From Thermosyntropha lipolytica DSM 11003 (lineage in GTDB: Bacteria > Bacillota > Syntrophomonadia > Syntrophomonadales > Syntrophomonadaceae), in the NCBI RefSeq assembly GCF_900129805.1, contig NZ_FQWY01000007.1, forward strand, positions 1 to 64,000: DNA of 64,000 nt. The letters run 5' to 3'. A program made the translations under genes and the position numbers. The notes below the pieces were generated by a model. That model did not search any database and was not told where the DNA came from. It saw nothing but the letters and a program-made list of their open reading frames with translations. This document shows, one piece after another, positions 22,915-31,901 of the stretch; the stretch's first letter is position 1, and each line of letters opens with the position of its first letter.

Positions 22915-24279
22915 TTGCTGGCTAGGGGTTATGAGAAGATTCAAGAATACTTATATGATTTGGAAAGTGAAAGACGGGTTTTATCTGCCATGCTGCATGC
23001 GGAAGAAGCTTGTATCGAAGCTCATTCCGCTCTGGTAGCTGCTGATTTTTATTCTCCCAAACATGCTACTATATTCGAACTGGCCTGCAGCCTTTATGAA
23101 AGGGAGATAAAACCTACTTATGTGGAAATATTGAAAGAAGGACATGCTTTAGGGATACTTACTAACCCTAAAGATATAGAGGAGTTAAAATATATAGCCG
23201 AACATTATATAGATGATGAAAATATAAAATACTGGATAAAGCGGGTTAAGGATAAAGCACGGCTTAGAAAATTTGAAGCCTTTTTGCGGCGCAGTTATAA
23301 TCTGCTCTATGAAAATCCGGAAAGCGATGTAGATGATATTTTGCTGGCAGCGGAGGAAGAGCTTACCAACCTCACCGCTCTGGATATAGATGATAAGATC
23401 GATACTCCGGAAGATTTGGCTAAATTAGGCTATGAAGAAGTTGAAAAGAGGTTTTTGCGCTATAAGGAAATAAAAGAGCTTAACAAAGGGGTGTTGCCTT
23501 TAGAAGGCCTGCCTACCGGCTTTTCTAGCCTGGATAATATAACCCTGGGCTATAAGCCGGGAGATCTGGTTATACTGGGAGCTCAGACAGGACATGGCAA
23601 GACAGCTTTTGCCCTGCATACAGCTAGGGCGGTCGCTGTAGATGCAGGCAAGAAAGTGCTTTATCTCAATACGGAAATGAGCAGGGTACAGATAGCTTTG
23701 CGCTGGGGATCGATTTTATCAGGTATTGAACATGAGCGCATACGCAAAGGGGATATAAACGAAACGGAATTATCTATTATTTTTAATGCTTATTCAAGAT
23801 TAAGGGATAGTGGCTTTTATTCCTATCCCTGCCCTAATCTTACGCCGGAAAAGACTATTTCCATAGCCCGTAAGTTTAAGGCCCAGAAAAATATTGACAT
23901 GATGATTATCGACTATATAGGAAGAATGGAAAAATATGATCCTCGGCTGTCAGAATGGCAGATACTTGAACAGATTGTCAAAACGCAAAAGGTTCTGGCT
24001 CAGAATCTGCAGATTGTGGTTATGTGTCTGGTACAGCTTAATCCTGACGGGACCCTGCAGGGAGCCAAGCGTATGAAAAATGAATGTGATTTAATGTTAA
24101 GATTAAGTCCTATTCCCAAAGAAGAGCTGGCGGAAAATGAGGAGCTAAAGAAGTACCTTAATCCGAATTATTATATTTCTATCGAAAAAAACCGGGATGG
24201 AAAAAGCGGAGTTCTTCTGCCTATTCAGTTTGACTTAAAAAGGCAGATTATGAAAGATGCCGAGAGGATTCAATTATGA
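22915..24279 (+). CDS. Divergent DnaB-like replicative helicase
   Basis: Hexameric helicase homologue of about 454 aa. The N-terminal DnaB domain (VLSAMLHAEEACIEAHSAL, DFYSPKHATIFELACSLYE) and linker precede a RecA-like motor (TGFSSLDNITLGYKPGDLVI). Walker A is GAQTGHGKTAFAL, where a canonical DnaB has GRPxMGKT. Walker B is MMIIDYIGRM. The usual DNA-binding loop and the ESGSIEQDAD-like stretch are replaced by QLNPDGTLQGAKRMKNECDLM, so it is a paralogue rather than the housekeeping helicase. The start is TTG 22915 with GGTGA 5 bases upstream; TTG 22900 is the longer option. It overlaps the next gene by 4 bp. Confidence 0.83.
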   Translation: MLARGYEKIQEYLYDLESERRVLSAMLHAEEACIEAHSALVAADFYSPKHATIFELACSLYEREIKPTYVEILKEGHALGILTNPKDIEELKYIAEHYIDDENIKYWIKRVKDKARLRKFEAFLRRSYNLLYENPESDVDDILLAAEEELTNLTALDIDDKIDTPEDLAKLGYEEVEKRFLRYKEIKELNKGVLPLEGLPTGFSSLDNITLGYKPGDLVILGAQTGHGKTAFALHTARAVAVDAGKKVLYLNTEMSRVQIALRWGSILSGIEHERIRKGDINETELSIIFNAYSRLRDSGFYSYPCPNLTPEKTISIARKFKAQKNIDMMIIDYIGRMEKYDPRLSEWQILEQIVKTQKVLAQNLQIVVMCLVQLNPDGTLQGAKRMKNECDLMLRLSPIPKEELAENEELKKYLNPNYYISIEKNRDGKSGVLLPIQFDLKRQIMKDAERIQL

Positions 24280-24584
24280 CCTTCAAAGAACGGGAAAAGA
24301 TAAAAAAGATATATGATGAAACTGCTACCCTGATTGCCGATCTGGCCTTAAAACAAAATTTGAGTCAGGATGAGATGTATTTTCTATTAAACCTTTTGGA
24401 CCTTATAGTTATCGAAAGAAAAAGTCTGCCTTTAACCCAGGTTTTGCATTTATGGCTGCAAAAAGATCTAAATCCCGCTTTAGATGAAGAGATAAAAAAC
24501 CTGCTTTTAACTTCTGACCTTAAGGATGAGAAGGAGTTAAAAAAAACGATTGATAATATAAGGAGATTACTGGCAAAATATTAA
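24276..24584 (+). CDS. 102-aa protein coupled to the DnaB-like helicase
   Basis: Helical protein of unknown function whose ATG overlaps the helicase stop (ATGA at 24276), so it is translated with it. The sequence is charged and leucine-rich (DETATLIADLALKQNLSQDE, NLLDLIVIERKS, TIDNIRRLLAKY). No motif or membrane span is visible. The context suggests a partner of the helicase or loader, but there is no direct evidence. The polyamine gene begins 28 bp later behind its own strong ribosome site. Confidence 0.65.
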   Translation: MTFKEREKIKKIYDETATLIADLALKQNLSQDEMYFLLNLLDLIVIERKSLPLTQVLHLWLQKDLNPALDEEIKNLLLTSDLKDEKELKKTIDNIRRLLAKY

Positions 24585-24612
24585 AGAAAATCTTACTTGA
24601 GGAGGTTGCAGA

Positions 24613-25440
24613 ATGAGCGAATACTGGATGGAGGAAATGCATACTGATGGATATAAGGTGAGCTGGAAAATAACCAGGATATTAAATGAAGAGAAAACCC
24701 CTTTTCAGGAACTATCCGTTGTAGAAACCAGGGAATGGGGAAGAACGTTAGTCTTGGATGGAGCTGTGCAGATTACGGAAAAAGATGAATTTATTTATCA
24801 TGAAATGATTGTTCACCCGGTAATGTATACCCATCCCCGGCCGGAGAAAGTCCTTATCATAGGAGGAGGCGATGGGGGGACTTTAAGAGAAGTTTTGAAA
24901 CATGAAGAAGTAAAGAAAGTAGACATGGTAGAGATAGATGAAAGGGTAGTAGAAAACAGTAAAATGTATTTTCCCCAGTTGGCTCAGGCTTTTGCCCATC
25001 CCAAAGCCAGGCTCTTTATTGAAGATGGAATCAAATATGTAAAGGAAACCGATGAAAAGTACGATGTCATTATCGTGGATTCTTCCGATCCTGTAGGACC
25101 GGCAGTAGAGCTTTTTGGGTTAGATTTTTATAGAAATGCCTATAAAACTTTGCGTGATGATGGGATGATAGTAGTACAGTCAGAATCTCCTGTCTTTTTT
25201 CAAGATGCTTTCTTAAAAGTGCAAAAATATTTAAAAGAGGTATTCCCTTATAAATTCGTGTATCTTACTACCTGTATCACCTATGTAAGTGGCCCCTGGA
25301 CGTTTACTATCGGCAGCAAGCAATATAAGCCCGGAAAATTTCCTGATGACAAAAAGCTTATTGATGGTTTAAAATATTACAATGAGGCTGTTCATAGTGC
25401 AGCATTTGCCCTGCCTAATTTCATAAGGGAAATGCTGTAG
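24613..25440 (+). CDS. speE: Spermidine synthase (polyamine aminopropyltransferase)
   Basis: Transfers aminopropyl from decarboxylated S-adenosylmethionine to putrescine; 275 aa, normal length. The N-terminal beta domain (TLVLDGAVQITEKDEFIYHEM) is followed by the Rossmann part with VLIIGGGDGGTLREVLKH, the acidic VDMVEIDERVV and the catalytic DSSDPVGPA. AGGAGG precedes ATG 24613. No speD or arginine/ornithine decarboxylase gene is beside it. It is followed by a sodium symporter gene after 67 bp. Confidence 0.92.
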   Translation: MSEYWMEEMHTDGYKVSWKITRILNEEKTPFQELSVVETREWGRTLVLDGAVQITEKDEFIYHEMIVHPVMYTHPRPEKVLIIGGGDGGTLREVLKHEEVKKVDMVEIDERVVENSKMYFPQLAQAFAHPKARLFIEDGIKYVKETDEKYDVIIVDSSDPVGPAVELFGLDFYRNAYKTLRDDGMIVVQSESPVFFQDAFLKVQKYLKEVFPYKFVYLTTCITYVSGPWTFTIGSKQYKPGKFPDDKKLIDGLKYYNEAVHSAAFALPNFIREML

Positions 25441-25507
25441 CAGGACGGTAGGGGTAGAGCAGGAAGGCTTACAAAATGAAAAAAGTTGTACGGGAGGATG
25501 GTAGAAA

Positions 25508-27034
25508 ATGATTATGAAACTAGGGATGGTAGTATGCTTTGTTGCGGTTATTATCGGCTTAAGCCTTTATAGCCGCAGCAAAGCTGCTACCATTAATGAT
25601 TTTGTGGTAGGGGGAAGAAGTATCGGCCCCTGGATGTCGGCATTTTCCTTCGGTACCACCTATTTTTCGGCTGTACTGCTTATTGGCTTTGCCGGAAAAG
25701 TAGGCTGGGGTTATGGATTATCTGCTTTGTGGATTGCCTTGGGCAATACCATCATCGGTACCTTTCTGGCATGGAAGATTTTAGCAGGCAGAACTAGAGA
25801 AATGAGCAGCCGTTTGCATGTACTTACTATGCCTTCCTTTCTTGAAGCCCGCTACAGGTCCACCAATATGAAAATATTTGCCAGCTTGATAATATTTATT
25901 TTCTTTATTCCCTATTCGGCTTCGGTTTTTATGGGATTAAGCTATCTTTTTGAACAGATTTTCCATATACCTTATGTTGCTGCCTTAATACTGATGACGG
26001 TTTTAACCGCCCTCTATCTGGTGTTAGGCGGCTATATAGCTATTGCCCTGGTTGATTTTGTGCTGGGCATTGTTATGCTGGCAGGGGTAATAGTTATGGT
26101 AGCTTATATATCCGGCTATGAAACCGTAGGGGGATTTTTAAACAGCATAAGTGCCTTAAAAGCTGTCGATCCTAAGCTGGCTGCTCCGATTGGTCCCGGT
26201 GGAGCCTTAGGACTTATTTCTCTGGTTATCCTGACCAGTCTGGGAACCTGGGGCATGCCTCAGATGGTGCAGAAGTTTTATGGCATAAAGAATACGGAAG
26301 TAATTCCCAGAGCTACTGTGGTTTCCACTTTTTTTGCCCTGGTTATAACGGGAGGAGCTTATTTTTCAGGTGCTTTAAGCCATCTGTTTTTCCGTGAACT
26401 TCCGGTATTAAACGGCAAACCTTCTCCTGACCTTTTAATGCCTAATATTATAAGTCAGGCTTTGCCCGAAACCGTAGCTGTATTGATACTGCTTTTGGTG
26501 CTGGCTGCATCTATGTCTACTTTATCGGGATTAGTGCTGGTTTCCAGTTCTTCAGTAACTATTGACCTGATAAAAGGAGCCCTTTTCCCGCATATAAGTG
26601 AAGAAAAAGCGATGAAACTTATGCGTACACTGTTTGTCGTTTTCGTAGGGCTTTCTTTATGGATTGCCTTGAATCCTCCAGGTATCATACTGACCCTTAT
26701 GGCCCTTTCCTGGGGAACCGTAGCAGGTGCCTTCCTGGCTCCTTATCTGTACGGCCTTTTCTGGGAAAGGACTACACGGGCTGGAGCCTGGGCAGGAATG
26801 ATAACCGGGGTTTTAATATCACTTGGCGGCTATTTTATAATCAACTGGCTGCCCTATTTTACCAGTTATCCCCTGCTTACAACCGTGCAGCAGCTGGGAA
26901 CTCCCTTTTTTGGAGCCCTGGCTATGCTTGTCCCTTTAATTGTAGTACCGGCAGTTAGCCTGGTTACTCCCGAATATTCCGCAGAACATATTAGCAGGAT
27001 TTACGGCAAAGAAGAACTGGTCTTAGAAAATTAA
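25508..27034 (+). CDS. Sodium:solute symporter (SSS family)
   Basis: Inner-membrane Na+-coupled importer, 508 aa with about 13 membrane spans. Family signs include the N-terminal DFVVGGRSIGPWMSAFSFGTT segment, conserved glycine-rich bends and LLLVLAASMSTLSGLVLVSS in the core Na+-binding helix region. Relatives carry proline, pantothenate, acetate or other monocarboxylates; the substrate is not readable. It precedes paaK by 24 bp in the same direction, so an aromatic acid or an amino acid is a reasonable guess. ATG 25508 has GGGAGGATGG upstream; ATG 25514 is an alternative. Confidence 0.88.
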   Translation: MIMKLGMVVCFVAVIIGLSLYSRSKAATINDFVVGGRSIGPWMSAFSFGTTYFSAVLLIGFAGKVGWGYGLSALWIALGNTIIGTFLAWKILAGRTREMSSRLHVLTMPSFLEARYRSTNMKIFASLIIFIFFIPYSASVFMGLSYLFEQIFHIPYVAALILMTVLTALYLVLGGYIAIALVDFVLGIVMLAGVIVMVAYISGYETVGGFLNSISALKAVDPKLAAPIGPGGALGLISLVILTSLGTWGMPQMVQKFYGIKNTEVIPRATVVSTFFALVITGGAYFSGALSHLFFRELPVLNGKPSPDLLMPNIISQALPETVAVLILLLVLAASMSTLSGLVLVSSSSVTIDLIKGALFPHISEEKAMKLMRTLFVVFVGLSLWIALNPPGIILTLMALSWGTVAGAFLAPYLYGLFWERTTRAGAWAGMITGVLISLGGYFIINWLPYFTSYPLLTTVQQLGTPFFGALAMLVPLIVVPAVSLVTPEYSAEHISRIYGKEELVLEN

Positions 27035-27058
27035 GCCTGAAACAGGAGAGGATTTTTT

Positions 27059-28384
27059 ATGCGCATATGGAATAAAGAAATGGAATGTATGCCGCGGGAG
27101 GAATTGGAAAAGCTGCAGCTCAAGCGGCTTAAAGAAACCCTGCACCGGGTATATGAAAAATCACCTGTTTACCGTAAGAAATTTACCCAGGCAGGTTTCC
27201 ATCCCGAAGACCTTAAAAGTTTAAGTGACCTAACCCGGCTTCCTTTTACGGTAAAAGATGATTTCCGGGAAAATTATCCTTTTGGCATGTTTACCGTTCC
27301 CATGAAAGATGTCGTTCGCCTGCATGCTTCTTCCGGTACCACCGGCAAGCTCACCGTGGTAGGGTATACGCGAAATGACCTGGAGATATGGTCGGAACTG
27401 GTGGCGCGTATGGTTACGATGGCCGGGGTTACGGAAGAAGATGTGGCGCAGATTGCCTTTGGCTACGGACTTTTTACCGGGGCGCATGGTTTACATTACG
27501 GGTTGGAAAAGGTAGGAGCCACAGTAATACCTATTTCCGGAGGCAATTCGGAAAAACAGATAATGATAATGAAAGATTTTGGTACTACTGCTCTGGTAAG
27601 CACTCCTACCTATGCCCTGCATTTATCGGAAGTAGCAATGAAGATGGGCATAGATCCCAAAAATGATCTTAAGATAAGGGTAGGATTGTTTGGCGGCGAA
27701 GCCTGTTCGGAAGAATATCGCAGGGAGTTAGAAGCCAGATGGGGTATGCTGGCCACGGACAATTATGGTTTAAGCGAAATAGGAGGGCCTGGTTTTTCCG
27801 GGGAGTGTGAATTGATATGCGGCCAGCATGTGGCCGAAGATTATTTTATCGTTGAGATCATCGATCCCGAAACCTTAAAACCAGTTCCTCCCGGTGAAAA
27901 AGGAGAGGTAGTTATTACTACTCTCTGTCGGGAAGCCTTGCCGGTTATAAGGTATCGAACCAAGGATATAAGCTCTATTACTTACGAGCCCTGCGCTTGT
28001 GGACGTACTACGGCTCGCTTGAGCAAGATTACCGGCCGAACTGATGATATGCTTATCATCAGAGGAGTTAATGTTTTCCCCTCTCAGATTGAAAGCGTGC
28101 TCATGAATATCGAAGGGTTAGAGCCGCACTATCAGATAATAGTTTACAAGAAAGGATTTTTAGATGATATTGAAATAAGGGTAGAAGTATCAGAAAATAT
28201 ATTTACTGACCGCTTCAGCGATCTGGAACACATTGAAGAAAATTTGCGCCAGCAGCTTTATAAAACTTTATCCATCAATCCCAAAATTAAACTGGTAGAG
28301 CCGCACAGCATAGAACGAACTGCCGGCAAGGCTAAACGCGTCATAGATTTACGCCATAAACAGGGAGGTTTACAGGGTGAATAA
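27059..28384 (+). CDS. paaK: Phenylacetate-CoA ligase family enzyme
   Basis: AMP-forming ligase that joins an arylacetate to CoA, or runs in reverse to gain ATP equivalents; 441 aa. The ATP loop is [28 protein letters not shown] and the aryl-CoA ligase signature [12 protein letters not shown] follow. A C-terminal domain carries [20 protein letters not shown] and the Lys-bearing AGKAKRVID end. The gene is sandwiched between a sodium symporter and an aminotransferase gene and shares the locus with iorAB, which make arylacetyl-CoA from arylpyruvates. ATG 27059 has AGGAGAGG. The end overlaps the next gene by 8 bp. Confidence 0.9.
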   Translation: MRIWNKEMECMPREELEKLQLKRLKETLHRVYEKSPVYRKKFTQAGFHPEDLKSLSDLTRLPFTVKDDFRENYPFGMFTVPMKDVVRLHASSGTTGKLTVVGYTRNDLEIWSELVARMVTMAGVTEEDVAQIAFGYGLFTGAHGLHYGLEKVGATVIPISGGNSEKQIMIMKDFGTTALVSTPTYALHLSEVAMKMGIDPKNDLKIRVGLFGGEACSEEYRRELEARWGMLATDNYGLSEIGGPGFSGECELICGQHVAEDYFIVEIIDPETLKPVPPGEKGEVVITTLCREALPVIRYRTKDISSITYEPCACGRTTARLSKITGRTDDMLIIRGVNVFPSQIESVLMNIEGLEPHYQIIVYKKGFLDDIEIRVEVSENIFTDRFSDLEHIEENLRQQLYKTLSINPKIKLVEPHSIERTAGKAKRVIDLRHKQGGLQGE

Positions 28385-29480
28385 TTTTGTCGAGACTAAA
28401 GCCAGAAAAGAGATATTTAGACTAAAACCTTATGTGCCGGGAAAACCCATCGAAGAGGTAAAAAGGGAGCTGGGCATAGAAGATATTATAAAAATGGCTT
28501 CCAATGAAAATCCTCTAGGGCCTTCCCCCCTGGCCGTAGAAAAAATTAAGGAAACCCTGGATAAAATACATTTCTATCCTGACAGCAATAATTTTTACCT
28601 TAAACAAAAACTGGCCGGACATATCGGCATAGGAGAAGAATGTATCCTGATCGGCAACGGTTCAGATGAGCTTTTAAAGCTCCTGGCCGAGGCTTTTTTG
28701 ACTCCCGAGGATGAAGTCGTTTTTGGCGATCCTTCCTTTGTGGAATATGAATTTACGGCTACTATAATGGGAGCTAAATGTATAGCGGTGCCTTTAAATG
28801 ATTTCCGCCATGATTTAAAAGCCATGCTGGATGCGGTTACCCCCCGCACCAAAATAGTTTATGTATGCAATCCCAACAATCCCACCGGAACTTACTCTAC
28901 CCGGGACGAAATTAAAGACTTTATGGATAAAATAAGGGAAGATGTTCTGGTGGTATTTGATGAGGCTTATTACGAGTATGTAGATGCCCCTGATTATATG
29001 AGTGGAATAGAATATGTTAAAGCCGGAAGAAATGCCATTGTTTTGCGGACCTTTTCCAAAATATACGGCCTGGCTGGGCTTAGAGTAGGTTATGGAATTA
29101 CTACTCCTGCTATTGCCCAGGCAGTTGAAAGGGTAACTGAACCCTTTAATGTAAATCTTCTGGCTCAGGTAGCAGCAGAAGCTGCTCTGGATGATAAAGA
29201 ACATCTGGAAGAGAGCAGGCAGCTCAATCTCGAAGGTAAAAAGTATCTTTATTCCCGGTTTGAAGAAATGGGGCTTAGATATGTTCCTACCCAGGCTAAT
29301 TTTATCTTTGTCGATACCGGAAGAGACTGCCGGGAAGTTTTTAAGAAGCTCCTGCAACTGGGGATTATAATCAGAACCGGTGATATTTTCGGCTTTCCCA
29401 CTTTTATAAGGGTAACTATCGGTACTCCGGAAGAAAACAAAAGATTTATCGAAGGATTAAAAAAGGTGCTGGGAGAATAG
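28377..29480 (+). CDS. hisC: HisC-type aminotransferase
   Basis: PLP aminotransferase of the histidinol-phosphate family; 367 aa. The PLP lysine is Lys228 ([17 protein letters not shown]). Also visible are [20 protein letters not shown] and FDEAYYEYV. HisC enzymes act on histidinol phosphate and often on aromatic amino acids. No his genes are nearby, and the neighbours paaK and iorAB handle aryl acids, so a role with Phe, Tyr or Trp is possible. The start is GTG 28377 with GGGAGG upstream, overlapping paaK by 8 bp. Confidence 0.88.
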   Translation: MNNFVETKARKEIFRLKPYVPGKPIEEVKRELGIEDIIKMASNENPLGPSPLAVEKIKETLDKIHFYPDSNNFYLKQKLAGHIGIGEECILIGNGSDELLKLLAEAFLTPEDEVVFGDPSFVEYEFTATIMGAKCIAVPLNDFRHDLKAMLDAVTPRTKIVYVCNPNNPTGTYSTRDEIKDFMDKIREDVLVVFDEAYYEYVDAPDYMSGIEYVKAGRNAIVLRTFSKIYGLAGLRVGYGITTPAIAQAVERVTEPFNVNLLAQVAAEAALDDKEHLEESRQLNLEGKKYLYSRFEEMGLRYVPTQANFIFVDTGRDCREVFKKLLQLGIIIRTGDIFGFPTFIRVTIGTPEENKRFIEGLKKVLGE

Positions 29481-29488
29481 CTTCTCTT

Positions 29489-30025
29489 ATGTACAGGCTG
29501 GAAAAACACTATGCGGAACCTGACATAATCGAAAACCTGGCTGGGGTTTTGCATGAAATATATCTTATATATGATGCAGAACCCCTGTTTATATGCCTGG
29601 GTTCAGACCGGCATATACTCGATTGTTTTGGGCCTCTGACCGGCACTATGGCCAAAGAGCTGGCCCCTGACCTGTGCCTGTATGGGACCCTGGATGAGCC
29701 TATACACTCAGGCAATATAGGGCTGTTTATGGAAAAAATCAAGGAAAAATATAATAAGGGATATGTGATCATAGCTGTTGATGCCTCCCTGGGTAATATC
29801 CGCGATTTAGGTGTGATCAGGATAAGGGAAGGTCCGATACTGCCTGGAAAAGCTCTAGATAAAAGGCTTCCGCCGGTTGGACAGATTGCCATAACCGGCA
29901 TAGTAGGAGAAAAGCTGGGCGATAAAAATCTGTCCAGTTTGAAGCCAAAAAGCATAAAACATGTTTATCATATGGCCCGTGTTTTAAGCAGGGCTATAGC
30001 CCTGGGACATAAAAGATGGGAATAA
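29489..30025 (+). CDS. yyaC: YyaC-family spore protein (DUF1256)
   Basis: A 178-aa protein of the YyaC/DUF1256 family, a germination-protease-like group found only in spore formers. Family marks are FICLGSDRHILDCFGPLTG, LYGTLDEPIHSGN, AVDASLGNIRDLG, GPILPGKAL and VGQIAITGIVG. In most members the first motif reads GTDRSTGDxLGP; here the STG part is HIL, which may change activity. ATG 29489 has GGGAG 13 bases upstream, a poor spacing, so translation may depend on coupling with hisC (8-bp gap). It is strong evidence that the host makes endospores. Confidence 0.88.
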   Translation: MYRLEKHYAEPDIIENLAGVLHEIYLIYDAEPLFICLGSDRHILDCFGPLTGTMAKELAPDLCLYGTLDEPIHSGNIGLFMEKIKEKYNKGYVIIAVDASLGNIRDLGVIRIREGPILPGKALDKRLPPVGQIAITGIVGEKLGDKNLSSLKPKSIKHVYHMARVLSRAIALGHKRWE

Positions 30026-30031
30026 AATCTG

Positions 30032-30061
30032 TTTACATTAAAATATGAATTGTGGTATTAT
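30032..30061 (+). promoter_or_regulatory. Promoter of iorAB
   Basis: TTTACA (30032-30037), an 18-bp spacer and TATTAT (30056-30061). Transcription would start near 30068, giving an 83-base leader with a hairpin. Confidence 0.65.
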
Positions 30062-30086
30062 CATGCCAAATAACTTAAACTATCTA

Positions 30087-30114
30087 AGCCTTCTATCTAA
30101 CAAGATGGAAGGCT
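30087..30114 (+). promoter_or_regulatory. Leader hairpin before iorA
   Basis: AGCCTTCTATCT (30087-30098) pairs with AGATGGAAGGCT (30103-30114) across a tight AACA loop, one wobble. No T-run follows. It could be the hisC/yyaC transcript end or an iorA leader element. Confidence 0.5.
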
Positions 30115-30150
30115 GCTTGTATGTAGAAAAGGAGCCAAGGGAGGAGAAGG

Positions 30151-31899
30151 ATGAAAAGGTTAATGTTAGGCAATGAAGCTATCGCCCGGGGAGCTTATGA
30201 GGCAGGAGCTACCGTAGCTGCCGCTTATCCCGGCACCCCCAGTTCGGAAATTTTGAGCAGCTTTGCTAAATATGAAGGAGTATATGCTGAATGGTCTCCC
30301 AATGAAAAAGTCGCTTTAGAAGTAGGAGCCGGCGCTTCGGTAGGGGGAGCCAGAACCCTGGTGGCTATGAAACATGTAGGGGTTAATGTAGCTGCTGATC
30401 CCTTATATACCCTTTCCTATATAGGAGTTAATGGGGGATTAGTCCTGGTTTCTGCCGATGACCCCGGTATGTATTCATCCCAGAATGAACAGGATAACCG
30501 GGGTTATGGAAGATTTGCCAAAATACCTGTTTTAGAGCCGTCTGACAGTCAGGAAGCCAGGGATTTTACGAAATTTGCCTTTTTTTTAAGCGAGGAGTTT
30601 GATACGCCGGTAATCTTAAGGACTACCACCCGTCTTTCCCATTCCCAGACCCTGGTAGAAGAAGGGGAACGCGAGGAAATAGCCCTTAAAGAATATAAAA
30701 AAGATGCGGCCAAATATGTTATGCTTCCGGGATATGCGCGCTTAAGACATGTAGAAGTAGAAAAGCGCATGGCCCGCCTCAAGGAATATGTAGAAACTAC
30801 TCCCCTTAACCGCATTGAATGGGGAGATAAGAGCCTGGGAATTATAACTAGCGGTATTCCTTATCAGTATGTAAAAGAAGTTTTACCCACAGCATCAGTT
30901 TTAAAATTAGGTATTACCAATCCGCTGCCGGAAAAACTTATCCGCGAGTTTGCCGAAAAAGTAGAAAGGCTTATTGTGGTAGAAGAATTAGAGCCAGTTA
31001 TAGAAGAACAGGTAAAAGCCCTGGGAATAAAAGTAGAGGGCAAAAATCTGTTTTCGGTTATTGGGGAATACAGCCCGGAGCTTATCGAAGAGAAGATCAA
31101 AGGAACGGAGATTAGAAATGCAGGAGACTTGAGCTCGGCAGTTCCTGCCAGACCCCCTCTTATGTGTCCGGGATGTCCGCATAGAGGAGTTTTTTACACC
31201 TTGCGCAAGAAAAAATTAGTCGTAACCGGGGATATAGGATGTTATACCCTGGGGGCTTTAAGTCCCTTAGATGCTATGGATACCTGTCTGTGTATGGGAG
31301 CAAGTATAGGCATGGCTCTAGGGATGGAAAAGGCGCGGGGAAGAGAATTTGCGCAAAAAACGGTAGCTGTTATAGGTGATTCTACATTTGTTCATTCCGG
31401 GATCACAGCTCTTATTGATGTGGTGTATAACAAGGGGATTTCGACAGTGTTGATTTTGGATAATGATACTACCGCTATGACCGGGCACCAGGAACATCCT
31501 GCTACCGGCTTTACGATAAAAAATGAACCTACCTACAAGCTGGATCTGCCTACTCTGGTAAAAGCAGTAGGGGTTGAACACATAAGGATAGTTGATCCTT
31601 TAAATCTGGCCCAACTGGAACAGGTGCTGGATGAAGAGCTAAGCCGTAAAGCCCCGTCAGTCATAATAACCAAGCGGCCATGTGTGCTTTTGAAAAAATA
31701 CCAGCAGGATACTGCCACCCGGTATTTTGTAGATGATGAAGCATGTACCGGATGTAAGCAGTGTATAAGGGTAGGATGTACCGGGGTATATTTTGATGAT
31801 GATGCCAAAAAAGCGCGTATAAACCTGAAAACCTGTGTGGCCTGCGGCCTTTGTCCTCAAGTTTGCAAATTTGATGCGATTAAGGTTATGGAGGGATAA
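30151..31899 (+). CDS. iorA: Indolepyruvate:ferredoxin oxidoreductase, alpha subunit
   Basis: Large subunit of the TPP enzyme that oxidatively decarboxylates aryl 2-oxo acids to aryl-CoA and reduces ferredoxin; 582 aa. The N-terminal pyrimidine-binding domain begins GNEAIARGAYEAGATVAAAY. The TPP pyrophosphate domain shows GDIGCYTLGALSPLDAMDT and GDSTFVHSGI. The C-terminal ferredoxin domain has two [4Fe-4S] sets, CTGCKQCIRVGC and CVACGLCPQVC; the first has C-x2-C-x2-C-x4-C spacing. ATG 30151 has GGGAGGAG. iorB follows after 2 bp. Acts with paaK and an aminotransferase in aromatic amino acid breakdown or, reversibly, synthesis. Confidence 0.95.
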   Translation: MKRLMLGNEAIARGAYEAGATVAAAYPGTPSSEILSSFAKYEGVYAEWSPNEKVALEVGAGASVGGARTLVAMKHVGVNVAADPLYTLSYIGVNGGLVLVSADDPGMYSSQNEQDNRGYGRFAKIPVLEPSDSQEARDFTKFAFFLSEEFDTPVILRTTTRLSHSQTLVEEGEREEIALKEYKKDAAKYVMLPGYARLRHVEVEKRMARLKEYVETTPLNRIEWGDKSLGIITSGIPYQYVKEVLPTASVLKLGITNPLPEKLIREFAEKVERLIVVEELEPVIEEQVKALGIKVEGKNLFSVIGEYSPELIEEKIKGTEIRNAGDLSSAVPARPPLMCPGCPHRGVFYTLRKKKLVVTGDIGCYTLGALSPLDAMDTCLCMGASIGMALGMEKARGREFAQKTVAVIGDSTFVHSGITALIDVVYNKGISTVLILDNDTTAMTGHQEHPATGFTIKNEPTYKLDLPTLVKAVGVEHIRIVDPLNLAQLEQVLDEELSRKAPSVIITKRPCVLLKKYQQDTATRYFVDDEACTGCKQCIRVGCTGVYFDDDAKKARINLKTCVACGLCPQVCKFDAIKVMEG

Positions 31900-31901
31900 G
31901 C

